Below, piece after piece: positions 42,709 through 52,063 of a stretch of 64,000 nt of DNA (position 1 is its first letter; every line of letters starts with the position of its first letter). Origin of the DNA: Brevibacterium limosum (GTDB lineage: Bacteria; Actinomycetota; Actinomycetes; Actinomycetales; Brevibacteriaceae); the NCBI RefSeq assembly GCF_011617705.1, contig NZ_CP050154.1:620001-684000 (forward strand). Reading direction: 5' to 3'. The position numbers and the translations under genes were made by a program. Below the pieces are notes generated by a model that was given only the letters and a program-made list of their open reading frames with translations, did not search any database and was not told the origin of the DNA.

Positions 42709-43821
42709 GTGAGAATTCTCTTCCAAGGAGCCGGTGCCATCGGCATCGCCGGGGCCGCTCTCTTCACCGATGTTCATGAGGTCGCCGTCGTCTCCCGTTC
42801 GGCTGGCGCCCAAGGGCGGGCCGCCTTTCCGCGACGCGTGAGCACCATTGACCCGACCGGGTCCGATCAGACGAGGGGCGGGCACGGCAGCTGGTCGGTG
42901 ACTCGAGTGGCCGCGACTCGGCGGGTGACGGTCACAGACTGGCCCGAGGCGGCCGCTGCGGGAGGCTGGGATCTCATTGTGCTCACGACCCGACCGGGCG
43001 ATCTCGACCCCGCGGTAGCCTCGGCGATCCGGGAAATCTCTCCCGCGTTCATCGCGACCACGAGCCAGGTCGATGGAGACCTCGAGCGTGCGCGTGCAGA
43101 ATTCCCCGGCACCGAGGCGGTGGTGTTCGGGCCCGCATTCCTCTCCGAGCGGCTGGAGCCAGGTGCGCCGATCGATGGTGAACGCGAAGCTGACGACCAC
43201 AATGCTGACGGGCGCGGAGGTGACGGTCGAACAGCTGACGGTCGAACAGCTGACGGCCGCGAAGCTGACGGCCGCGATGCTGCGGCCGTTCGGGAAGTCG
43301 AACCGGGGCGAGCAGTGAGGTTCTGGGCACCGGCCGGCGCACCGAGATTCCTCGTTGCCGGTCGACCGAGCGCGGTGCGTTCGCTTGCCCGCGGGCTGGG
43401 TCGGCTCGTCCTGGCTGTGTCGATGGACGCCGTGCTGCTGCCACCGGCGGTGTTCATTCCCTTCGTCGCCGAGCTGAGTATCCGCGACGGGAACTGGGCC
43501 GCACTGAAAACACATCTGGTCCGCCCGGCAAAGGCCGCCGGTGAGGCAGTGCGCTCCGGGCTCGGGGTGCCGATCCCCGTGTTCGGGCCCGCCGCTCGGG
43601 TCGTGCTCGACGCCGTGGAACGGATCGTGCCGATCGACGTCACGAGCTATGCGGGCAGACACTTCGCCCGGCATGTGGGACAGACCCGGGACATGCTCGC
43701 GGGCTGGGCCGACTCCGCAGATTCCGCGCACGCTCTGCCAGAGCTCATCGCGGTACTGGACGAGCTGGACGAGCTGGACGAGAACGGCCCTGGACACTCG
43801 GACGCGCGCCGCTCCGCCTGA
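42709..43821 (+). CDS. Ketopantoate reductase (ApbA/PanE)-like protein
   Basis: A 370-residue protein with a Rossmann opening 'ILFQGAGAIGIAGAALF' and 'WDLIVLTTRPGDLDPA', as in the 2-dehydropantoate 2-reductase N-terminal domain. The C-terminal helical half is only weakly recognisable, so substrate is uncertain. Between about residues 163 and 195 is an Asp/Gly/Arg-rich insert coded by four 15-base tandem units (43221-43280). AGGAGAGGC before GTG/ATG at 42709 is a good Shine-Dalgarno. It follows ispDF by 16 bases and is probably co-transcribed. A 'DELDELDEN' tail closes it. Confidence 0.65.
   Translation: MRILFQGAGAIGIAGAALFTDVHEVAVVSRSAGAQGRAAFPRRVSTIDPTGSDQTRGGHGSWSVTRVAATRRVTVTDWPEAAAAGGWDLIVLTTRPGDLDPAVASAIREISPAFIATTSQVDGDLERARAEFPGTEAVVFGPAFLSERLEPGAPIDGEREADDHNADGRGGDGRTADGRTADGREADGRDAAAVREVEPGRAVRFWAPAGAPRFLVAGRPSAVRSLARGLGRLVLAVSMDAVLLPPAVFIPFVAELSIRDGNWAALKTHLVRPAKAAGEAVRSGLGVPIPVFGPAARVVLDAVERIVPIDVTSYAGRHFARHVGQTRDMLAGWADSADSAHALPELIAVLDELDELDENGPGHSDARRSA
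43221..43280 (+). repeat. Four 15-bp tandem units in the ketopantoate-reductase-like gene
   Basis: TGACGGTCGAACAGC occurs twice exactly (43221, 43236), then two diverged copies TGACGGCCGCGAAGC and TGACGGCCGCGATGC (43251, 43266). They encode DGRTA, DGRTA, DGREA, DGRDA. Confidence 0.9.
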
Positions 43822-43864
43822 ATGGCGGAGGTCAGGACCCGCCTCGGCGATCATGTTTCAGGTG

Positions 43865-43893
43865 GGCCGCCTCGGTGACGGTGAACGGCGGCC
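43865..43893. terminator. Hairpin between convergent genes
   Basis: GGCCGCC (43865-43871) and GGCGGCC (43887-43893), 15-base loop, directly past the permease stop. A copy of the repeated 10-mer sits at 43839-43848. Confidence 0.55.
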
Positions 43894-45303
43894 TCAGACC
43901 TTGGCGTTGGGGTGGCGCTTCGTGACGACGAGGCCGACGAGGTAGAGCGCGATGACGAAGATGAGCGTGCCGACGATCTGGAAGCGCACGGATACGACGG
44001 TCAGGCCGAGCCCGATGATCACGGCGATTCCGGCCAGAGTGACATACGACAGCCACGGGTATCCCCACATGCGCAGGGGCAGGGACCGGCCGGCCGCCTC
44101 GGCGCGACGGCGCAGGACGATCTGCGAAACGAGGGTCGCGACCCAGGTGACGATGAGCGTCGAGCCGACGATGTTGAGCAGGACTCCGAGGACCTCGGCG
44201 GCCCAGAAATAGTTGAGCGCGACCGCGACGAAACCGAACGCCGAGGTGGCCAGCACCGCAGGCACGGGCACGCCGCGACGATTGGTGCGGCCGAGCCCGC
44301 GCGGAAGCATGGACCGCTGCGACATCGAGAACGACATCCGGGACGCCCCGTAGATGTTCGCGTTCATCGACGACAGCAGCGCGATGACGATGACCGCGGC
44401 CAGCAGCGAGGCGATGAACGGCAGCCCCGCGGTCTCAAGCACGGCGACGAACGGGGATTCGGCGAGGCGGTCATCCGTCCACGGCAGGACGAGGACGATG
44501 ACGGCCACGGACCCGATGTAGAGGAACAGGATGCGCCACACGATCGTCTTGATCGCCTGGGAGACGCTGCGCTCGGGATTCGCGGTCTCGGCCGCGGCGA
44601 CAGCGACGATCTCGATGCCGCCGAAGGCGAAGGCGACGACGAGCAGACCGGCGGCGATGCCGGAGATGCCGGTGGGCATGAACCCATCGGCGAAGATCTG
44701 CGCGGACGGTTCGGCCGGGGTCCACCCGAACAGGTACGCGGCACCGAGGACGACGAAGAGGACGACGAAGGCGACCTTGATGAGCGAGAACCAGAACTCG
44801 AACTCACCGAAGCTGCCCGAGGTGGTGAGGTTGATGGCCGTGAAGACGAGCATGATCGCCAAGGCGATGACCCACTGCGGGACGGACGGAATATAGGAGG
44901 CCGCGATCTGTGCGGCAGCGGTGGCCTCGGCGGCGACGACGAGACACAGCTGGACCCACCACAGCGCGCCCACGGCGAAGGCCGCGGCCGGCCCCATGGC
45001 CTTGCCCGCGTAGTGGGAGAACGCTCCCGGATTCGGGTCGGCGGCGACGAGTTCGCCGAGGGCCCTCATGACGAAGATGACGATGAGACCCGCGACGACA
45101 TAGGAGATGAGCACGGCGGGACCTGCCGCCTGGACTCCGGCACCGGAGCCGACGAACAGACCGGCGCCGATCGCCGAGCCGAGACTCATCATCACCAGGT
45201 GGCGGGGCTTCATCCCCACCTTGAGGCCGGTGGACGTGGCGGCGGACGCCCCGGACGAGTCGGACGCTGACTCGGCGGGCTGTGAAGACTGTGATTCAGG
45301 CAC
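43894..45303 (-). CDS. Amino acid permease (APC family, AAP subgroup)
   Basis: A 469-residue permease with about 12 helices. 'MKPRHLVMMSLGSAIGAGLFVGSG' carries the helix 1 substrate motif; 'NPGAFSHYAGKAMGPAAAF' and 'EIVAVAAAETANPERSVSQA' are typical of the GABA/aromatic/Asn permease group. The first ~30 residues are Ser/Ala-rich. The start is GTG 45303, 6 bases after TAGACT on the minus strand (45310-45315), so it appears leaderless. Substrate unknown. Confidence 0.87.
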   Translation of the reverse strand: MPESQSSQPAESASDSSGASAATSTGLKVGMKPRHLVMMSLGSAIGAGLFVGSGAGVQAAGPAVLISYVVAGLIVIFVMRALGELVAADPNPGAFSHYAGKAMGPAAAFAVGALWWVQLCLVVAAEATAAAQIAASYIPSVPQWVIALAIMLVFTAINLTTSGSFGEFEFWFSLIKVAFVVLFVVLGAAYLFGWTPAEPSAQIFADGFMPTGISGIAAGLLVVAFAFGGIEIVAVAAAETANPERSVSQAIKTIVWRILFLYIGSVAVIVLVLPWTDDRLAESPFVAVLETAGLPFIASLLAAVIVIALLSSMNANIYGASRMSFSMSQRSMLPRGLGRTNRRGVPVPAVLATSAFGFVAVALNYFWAAEVLGVLLNIVGSTLIVTWVATLVSQIVLRRRAEAAGRSLPLRMWGYPWLSYVTLAGIAVIIGLGLTVVSVRFQIVGTLIFVIALYLVGLVVTKRHPNAKV

Positions 45304-45309
45304 CCGATG

Positions 45310-45315
45310 AGTCTA
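45310..45315 (-). promoter_or_regulatory. -10 box of a leaderless promoter
   Basis: On the minus strand TAGACT ends 6 bases before GTG 45303. Confidence 0.5.
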
Positions 45316-45333
45316 TCCGCCGGTGCTGGAAAG

Positions 45334-45380
45334 CGCAGACGCGGGTCGCGAACCCGTGTGGGTCGCGACCCGCGTCTGCG
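45334..45380 (-). terminator. Terminator after the mscR-hydrolase operon
   Basis: Perfect 17-bp arms CGCAGACGCGGGTCGCG (45334-45350) and its complement (45364-45380); inner ACCC/GGGT extends the stem past one bulged A. A second small hairpin ATCGGTC / GACCGAT follows at about 45388-45410. Confidence 0.85.
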
Positions 45381-45474
45381 AGTTGCATCGGTCGGTCAGA
45401 GACCGATCAGCGGCCGGTCGGTGACGCGATCTGCGTCAGGGCCGGCGGGCCGTCAGCGGCTGGCCTGCGGCGAA

Positions 45475-46146
45475 TCAGTGGCCGCGCTTGATCCAGTCCT
45501 CGAGGGCCGGGCTCTCGGCACCGATCGACGTCGGATCACCATGCCCGGTGAGCACGACGGTCGCCTCGGGCAGCGGGAAGAGCACATCGCGGATCGATTC
45601 GATGATCGTCTCGAAGCTCGAGTACGAACGCCCCGTGGCTCCGGGTCCGCCGTTGAACAGCGTGTCGCCGGAGAACAGCACCGGACCGACCGCGCGACCG
45701 GCACCCGCCGACGGGGGGACCGGCAGACCGGTCTCGACGAAGAAGCACGTCGAACCGGGGGAGTGGCCGGGAGTGTGCAGCGCCTTGAGCTTGACCCCGC
45801 CGATGGTCCAGGTGTCGCCGTGGGCGATCTGTCCGTCGGGACGATAGTCCTCGTAGGTCATGTCCCACAGCACGTAGTCCTCGGGATTGAGGTACACAGT
45901 GGGGTTGCCCACCCGCTGTGCGAAGTCGCGGACGACTCCGACGTGATCGTCGTGACCGTGTGTGAGCAGGACGGCCTTGACGTCTCTGGATCCGACCGCC
46001 TCGGCGATCGCATCCACGTCGTGGGCGGGGTCGATGACGATGACCTCGGAATCATCGCCGATGATCCACACGTTGTTGTCGACGTCGTGCGTCTCACCGT
46101 CCAGAGAGAACGTACCTGAAGTGACGAGATGTTCAATAGCAGTCAT
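45475..46146 (-). CDS. MBL-fold metallo-hydrolase paired with mscR
   Basis: A 223-residue metallo-beta-lactamase-fold protein. The H-x-H-x-D-H motif is 'LLTHGHDDHVGVV'; further metal ligands are in 'LHTPGHSPGSTC' and 'LFSGDTLFNGG', with a final His in 'TGHGDP'. Such hydrolases lie next to the mycothiol-dependent formaldehyde dehydrogenase in mycobacteria and relatives (Rv2260). By analogy to glyoxalase II/S-formyl-thiol hydrolases it may release formate and mycothiol from S-formylmycothiol. The start overlaps the mscR stop by one base. Confidence 0.85.
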   Translation of the reverse strand: MTAIEHLVTSGTFSLDGETHDVDNNVWIIGDDSEVIVIDPAHDVDAIAEAVGSRDVKAVLLTHGHDDHVGVVRDFAQRVGNPTVYLNPEDYVLWDMTYEDYRPDGQIAHGDTWTIGGVKLKALHTPGHSPGSTCFFVETGLPVPPSAGAGRAVGPVLFSGDTLFNGGPGATGRSYSSFETIIESIRDVLFPLPEATVVLTGHGDPTSIGAESPALEDWIKRGH

Positions 46147-47237
46147 TACAGCTCCACCACCGATCGCAGGACCTGGCCCTTGGCCATCTTCTCAAAAGCC
46201 GATTCGACATCGGCGATGCCGATGCGCTCGGACACGAACTTCTCGAGCGGGAAACGTCCCTGCTGGTAGAGGTCGACGAGCATCGGGAAGTCGCGGTCGG
46301 GCAGGCAGTCGCCGTACCAGGAGGACTTGAGTCTGCCACCGCGACCGAACACGTCGAGCAGCGGAACCGTGAGCTCCATCTCCGGGGTCGGCACACCGAC
46401 GAGGACGACGGTGCCGGCGAGGTCACGGCCGTAGAAGGCCTGCCGCCAGGTGGCGGGGAGGCCGACGGCGTCGATGACGACGTCGGCGCCGAAGCCTCCG
46501 GTGCGCTCCTGGATCGCGGCGACGACCTCGTCCTCGCTCATGCCCTTCGTCGACACCGTGTGCGTGGCGCCGAAGTCGGTGGCCCAGTCGAGCTTCTTCT
46601 CATCGATGTCGAGAGCGATGATCGTGTTCGCCCCGGCCAGAGCGGAACCGGCGATCGCAGCGCAGCCGACACCGCCGGCACCGATCACGGCCACGGTCTT
46701 GCCGCGGGTGACCTCACCGGTGTTGATGGCGGCGCCGATTCCGGCCATCATCCCGCAGCCGAGCAGACCCACGACGGCGGGATCCGCCTCGGGGACCTTC
46801 GTGCACTGACCTGCGGCGACGAGCGTCTTCTCGGCGAACGAGCCGATGCCCAGAGCGGCCTCGAGCTCGGTGCCGTCGGTCAGCGTCATCTTCTGCGAAG
46901 CGTTGTGGGTGTCGAAGCAGTACCAGGGCTCGCCGCGCTTGCAGGCACGGCAGTCGCCGCAGATGGCGCGCCAGTTGAGGATGACGAAATCGCCGACCTC
47001 GACCTCGGTGACGCCGTCGCCGACCTCGGAGACGACTCCGGCGGACTCGTGGCCGAGCAGGAACGGGTAGTCGTCGCTGATTCCACCTTCGCGGTAGTGG
47101 AAGTCCGTGTGGCAGACGCCGCACGACTTCACATCGACGACGACTTCGCCTGGTCCCGGGTCCGGGATGACGATGTCGGTGAGTTCGACCGGGGCTCCCT
47201 TGCTGCGGGAGATGACGCCCTTGACGGTCTGTGGCAT
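46146..47237 (-). CDS. mscR: S-(hydroxymethyl)mycothiol dehydrogenase
   Basis: A 363-residue zinc alcohol dehydrogenase of the class III type. Catalytic zinc ligands are in '[15 protein letters not shown]' (Cys) and '[10 protein letters not shown]' (His); the structural zinc site is '[15 protein letters not shown]'. The NAD motif is '[19 protein letters not shown]'. Oxidises the formaldehyde-mycothiol adduct (and may act as S-nitrosomycothiol reductase). TAGGAGAC precedes ATG 47237. It forms an operon with the metallo-hydrolase; mshA for mycothiol synthesis is also in the window. Confidence 0.92.
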   Translation of the reverse strand: MPQTVKGVISRSKGAPVELTDIVIPDPGPGEVVVDVKSCGVCHTDFHYREGGISDDYPFLLGHESAGVVSEVGDGVTEVEVGDFVILNWRAICGDCRACKRGEPWYCFDTHNASQKMTLTDGTELEAALGIGSFAEKTLVAAGQCTKVPEADPAVVGLLGCGMMAGIGAAINTGEVTRGKTVAVIGAGGVGCAAIAGSALAGANTIIALDIDEKKLDWATDFGATHTVSTKGMSEDEVVAAIQERTGGFGADVVIDAVGLPATWRQAFYGRDLAGTVVLVGVPTPEMELTVPLLDVFGRGGRLKSSWYGDCLPDRDFPMLVDLYQQGRFPLEKFVSERIGIADVESAFEKMAKGQVLRSVVEL

Positions 47238-47621
47238 TGCGTCTCCTAAGTGTCTTCGGTGACGGGTGTCCGCGGATGGGAACACCCGAAGTGGACTGAG
47301 TGCACCCCCGGACGGAGTGCTCACAATCCCCACCCTAACCAAGCACGCTGACGTCGACCAGTGGCGACCCGGTGGCGAGACGGTGTGTGTGACATGGGCG
47401 GGACGGACCATACGATGGTGGACCGATCCCAGGGGTGGTCAGCCGCGGGACGGCGGGCCGACGCGGATGGGCGGGATGAGGGCGGAACGACGAAGGCGGC
47501 CCGATGCTTGGGATGCATCGGGCCGCCTCGGTGAGGGTGAGCCGATCCACGTCGCCGAGGCGGCGCTGCGGATCCGACTCAGCCGGACGTGATCAGGGGG
47601 TGGGGTCCACCCCCGGCATGA
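47238..47621. other. Gap between mscR start and metS end
   Basis: 384 bases. The left ~120 bases carry the mscR leader and a possible TAGGGT -10 on the minus strand (near 47330). The right part holds the metPS terminator hairpin (47494-47528), a GGTGAGGGTGAG stretch and GCCGAGGCGG at 47554-47563. No credible ORF is seen. Confidence 0.45.
47494..47528 (-). terminator. Hairpin downstream of metPS
   Basis: Perfect 14-bp arms AGGCGGCCCGATGC (47494-47507) and GCATCGGGCCGCCT (47515-47528), loop TTGGGAT, about 95 bases past the metS stop. Confidence 0.75.
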
Positions 47622-47735
47622 TCAGTCGGCGACGTCCTCGTCGGGGTGCTTGCGCAGGTGCAGCATGGCTGCGATCAGGCCGCCCCAGACGGTGACCATG
47701 GCGATGACCATCATGACGATTGCTGAAGTGCCCAT
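47622..47735 (-). CDS. metS: MetS-type small subunit of the methionine/alanine importer
   Basis: A 37-residue protein: Met-Gly-Thr-Ser, one hydrophobic helix (IVMMVIAMVTVWGGLIAAML) and a charged end (HLRKHPDEDVAD). The Corynebacterium MetPS system uses such a small partner for a large NSS transporter, and many actinobacterial NSS genes are followed by one. Its start lies one base past the metP stop, so translation is coupled. Confidence 0.85.
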   Translation of the reverse strand: MGTSAIVMMVIAMVTVWGGLIAAMLHLRKHPDEDVAD

Positions 47736-47736
47736 G

Positions 47737-49296
47737 TCAGGCTCCCTTGTTCTCGGTGCGGAGGTTCTCTTCTGCGACGGAATCGGCGATCGCAGCTTCC
47801 ATCTCATCAATGGTCTCCTTGGGCCATCTGATGAGGGTGAGGATGATCGAGCCGACGACGAGCAGTCCGATCATGCCCCAGCCGTAGACGCCGGTGATGA
47901 GCGGCGGGTAGCCCTCGTAGCCGTCGGAGACGAATGTGATGATCTGCGTGATGAGCATGTAGACGAGCACCACGCCGGTGATCGAGATGAGCGTCATCCA
48001 GATCGGACCGAGCCTGAAGCTCGAGACCGCGTTGAGGTGACGGCTGAAGACCGGCAGCTTCCGCATGGCCCAGCCGACGACCACGATCGACATGATGGCC
48101 GAACCGACGATGCCGACGTTGTTCGCGAACGCATCCATCGTATCGAGCGCATACAGGCCGGTGACGGTGGGCATCAGCAGAATGGACACGACGCCCATTC
48201 CGCCGACGATCCACGCTGTTGAGGCCTTGTTGCCGACGCGGAACTTATCGCGCAGCGCTTGGATGGGCACCTGGATGATCGAGATCAGCGAGGTCAGGCC
48301 CGCGAACACGAGGCAGGCGAAGAAGACGAATCCGAAGATCGCGCCTCCCGGCATCTCAGAGATCAGCGTCGGGAAGCCGACGAACGCCAGGCCGATGCCC
48401 GAGGACGCGACATCGGCGACCTCGACGCCCTGAGCGGCGGCCATGAAGCCCAGTGCCGCGAAGATGCCGATGCCGGCGAGGATCTCGAACGCGGAGTTCG
48501 AGAAGCCGACGACGAGGCCGGCACCGGTGAGGTTCGTCTTCTTCTTCAGGTACGAGGCGTAGGTGATCATGATGCCGAATGCGATCGACAGCGAGAAGAA
48601 GATCTGGCCATAGGCCGCGATCCAGACCTTGTGATCGGTCAGCGCCTTGAAGTCCGGGGTGAACAGCGCATTGAGTCCCTCAGCGGCACCGGGCAGGAAC
48701 AGAGACCGGACGACGAGTGCGAGGAAGAGGATGATGAGCAGCGGGATGAAGATCTTCGAGAAGTTCGCAATGCCGTTCTGGACACCCATGAGCAGGACGA
48801 TGAGGACGACCGCCCAGACGAGAATGATCGGGATGAGCACACCGGGAACGAACTCGAGCGAGATGCCGGGATCACCCATCTTGAGGTACTCGCCGAAGAA
48901 GAATCCCTCCGCATCGTCGCCCCACGCCTCTGTGAGCGAGAAGAACATATAGGAGCCGGCCCAGCCGATGATCGCGGCGTAGTAGATGCCGATGACGATC
49001 GCGACACCGGTGGCGAACCAGCCGATGGGTTCTGCGCCCTTGTGTGCCATTCGGTGGGCCAGCGGTGCCGAACCGCGCGAACGGTGCCCCATCGCGTAGT
49101 AGAAGAACAGCAGCGGGATGCCCGCCGTCAGCAGTGCAACGAGGTAGGGGATGATGAACGCGCCGCCGCCGTTTTCATAAGTGATGTAGGGGAAGCGCCA
49201 GATATTGCCGAGGCCGACCGCCGAACCGATGGCCGCGAAGATGAACGCGCCGCGGGAGACGAAGACCTCCCTCTGGGGTGATGACTTGGGTGACAT
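47737..49296 (-). CDS. metP: NSS-family sodium-dependent transporter (MetP type, methionine/alanine)
   Basis: A 519-residue carrier with 12 helices. Helix 1 has the sodium and substrate motif 'AIGSAVGLGNIWRFPYI'; 'ENGGGAFIIPYLVALL' follows. It resembles MetP, which imports methionine and alanine with sodium; specificity here is by analogy and by the adjacent metS. I start at ATG 49296, preceded by AAAGGA, rather than the upstream ATG 49326. A leader of roughly 130 bases with several hairpins precedes it. Confidence 0.88.
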   Translation of the reverse strand: MSPKSSPQREVFVSRGAFIFAAIGSAVGLGNIWRFPYITYENGGGAFIIPYLVALLTAGIPLLFFYYAMGHRSRGSAPLAHRMAHKGAEPIGWFATGVAIVIGIYYAAIIGWAGSYMFFSLTEAWGDDAEGFFFGEYLKMGDPGISLEFVPGVLIPIILVWAVVLIVLLMGVQNGIANFSKIFIPLLIILFLALVVRSLFLPGAAEGLNALFTPDFKALTDHKVWIAAYGQIFFSLSIAFGIMITYASYLKKKTNLTGAGLVVGFSNSAFEILAGIGIFAALGFMAAAQGVEVADVASSGIGLAFVGFPTLISEMPGGAIFGFVFFACLVFAGLTSLISIIQVPIQALRDKFRVGNKASTAWIVGGMGVVSILLMPTVTGLYALDTMDAFANNVGIVGSAIMSIVVVGWAMRKLPVFSRHLNAVSSFRLGPIWMTLISITGVVLVYMLITQIITFVSDGYEGYPPLITGVYGWGMIGLLVVGSIILTLIRWPKETIDEMEAAIADSVAEENLRTENKGA

Positions 49297-49437
49297 GGTG
49301 TCCTTTCTTGACCGGTCGCGGATCATCGCGACCGAGTGTGGCCACCGAAGTTTCGTCTGCGAGACCGGTGGTCCGGTGTGAAGTCCGAATAGCGAGAAGG
49401 ACTCTCGAGCCGAGCTTCATTGCTTGATCCCATTTTA
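49297..49437 (-). promoter_or_regulatory. Structured leader and promoter of metPS
   Basis: On the minus strand TAAAAT (complement of 49432-49437) is the likely -10. The leader contains CGGTCGCG / CGCGACCG with a 6-base loop (49313-49334), and CCACCG / CGGTGG (49342-49371) enclosing GTC/GAC. I cannot match it to the SAM-I, SAM-II or SAM-IV riboswitch cores. Confidence 0.4.
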
Positions 49438-49531
49438 CTGGGAATTCACTGTGCGATGTGCCGCGCATCACGTGAGCCGCATAACAGTCTAGTATCGAAT
49501 TCGCAGAAACCGTGAAAACGGCCGGGCCCGG

Positions 49532-49537
49532 TAGACT
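49532..49537 (+). promoter_or_regulatory. -10 box of leaderless cysS promoter
   Basis: TAGACT ends 6 bases before GTG 49544; no Shine-Dalgarno is seen. Confidence 0.55.
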
Positions 49538-49543
49538 TGGGGC

Positions 49544-50995
<1,452 letters not shown>

Positions 50996-51056
50996 GGTCG
51001 ACGAATTTCGGCCACGGGCATGAGCCCGCGGCCCCAACGCACCTGATAGGAATCAT

Positions 51057-51995
51057 ATGGCTTCCAATCCCCGCTCCGGCGGTTCGAAAAAAGGCCCGAC
51101 CAAGGGGTCGGGCGGCAAGAACAGGCGCAGCCTGCGCGGCAAGGGTCCGACGCCCAAGGCCGAGGACCGCGTCTACCACAAGGCGCACAAGGCCGCGCAG
51201 CAGCGCAAGAGCTCGAACGCCTCGGCGCAGGCGAAGCGGAAGAAGAAGGAACTCGGACCGAACATGGTCGCCGGGCGCAATTCGGTCCTGGAGGCTCTGC
51301 GCGAAGGCGTTCCGGCCACCGCGATGTACGTGTCCGGTCGCATCGACTCCGATGACCGTGTCCGCGAGTCGATCACGCTGGCGACCCAGCGCGGCATCTC
51401 GATGCTCGAGGCGAGCAAGCCCGACCTCGACCGGCTCACCGACGACGCGATCCATCAGGGCATCGCCCTGCAGGTCCCGCCGTACGACTACGCCGACCCC
51501 TCCGACCTGCTCGAATTCGCGGCCGAACGCGCAGAGACGCCGCTGCTCGTGGCCCTCGACGGGATCACGGATCCCCGCAACCTCGGTGCGATCGTCCGGT
51601 CGACTGCGGCCTTCGGCGGTCACGGTGTGATCATCCCCGAACGTCGCGCCGCCTCGATGACGGCCGCTGCGTGGAAGACCTCCGCCGGCGCCGCTTCGCG
51701 CATCCGCGTGGCACAGGTCGTCAACCTGGCGCGGACGATCGATGAGCTGAAGAAGCAGAACGTGTTCGTCGTCGGTCTCGACATGGGCGGTGACGTCGAG
51801 CTGCCCGAACTGACCTTCACCCGCGACCCGCTGTGCATCGTCGTCGGCTCCGAAGGCAAGGGTCTGTCGCGGCTGATATCGGAGAAGTGCGACCAGATCG
51901 TGTCGATCCCGATCGCCGCGACCACCGAGTCGCTCAACGCCGGCATCGCCGCGGCCGTCTCGCTCTACGAGGTCGCCAGAGCCCGCCGCCCCTGA
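51057..51995 (+). CDS. rlmB: 23S rRNA (guanosine-2'-O)-methyltransferase RlmB (TrmH family)
   Basis: A 312-residue SPOUT methyltransferase. A Lys/Arg/Ser/Gly-rich basic N-terminal extension (~65 residues, rRNA binding likely) precedes the substrate-binding domain ('MVAGRNSVLEALREG'). The knotted domain has motif 1 'LDGITDPRNLGAIVRSTAAF', motif 2 'IVVGSEGKGLSRLI' and motif 3 'IPIAATTESLNAGIAAAV'. It would methylate G2251 of 23S rRNA or act on an analogous site. It lies 61 bases after cysS, as in other actinobacteria. Confidence 0.92.
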   Translation: MASNPRSGGSKKGPTKGSGGKNRRSLRGKGPTPKAEDRVYHKAHKAAQQRKSSNASAQAKRKKKELGPNMVAGRNSVLEALREGVPATAMYVSGRIDSDDRVRESITLATQRGISMLEASKPDLDRLTDDAIHQGIALQVPPYDYADPSDLLEFAAERAETPLLVALDGITDPRNLGAIVRSTAAFGGHGVIIPERRAASMTAAAWKTSAGAASRIRVAQVVNLARTIDELKKQNVFVVGLDMGGDVELPELTFTRDPLCIVVGSEGKGLSRLISEKCDQIVSIPIAATTESLNAGIAAAVSLYEVARARRP

Positions 51996-52004
51996 CCCCT
52001 CTTA

Positions 52005-52060
52005 CTACCTGACGGCGGCCCAGCAACCTCGCGCGAGGTTGCTGGGCCGCCGTCAGGTAG
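52005..52060. terminator. 56-bp perfect palindrome between convergent genes
   Basis: The two 28-base arms (52005-52032, 52033-52060) are exact complements with no unpaired centre (..CCTCGC|GCGAGG..). It starts 10 bases after the rlmB stop and ends 4 bases before the permease stop, so it can terminate both transcripts. A 28-bp arm is longer than termination needs. Confidence 0.85.
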
Positions 52061-52063
52061 CAA

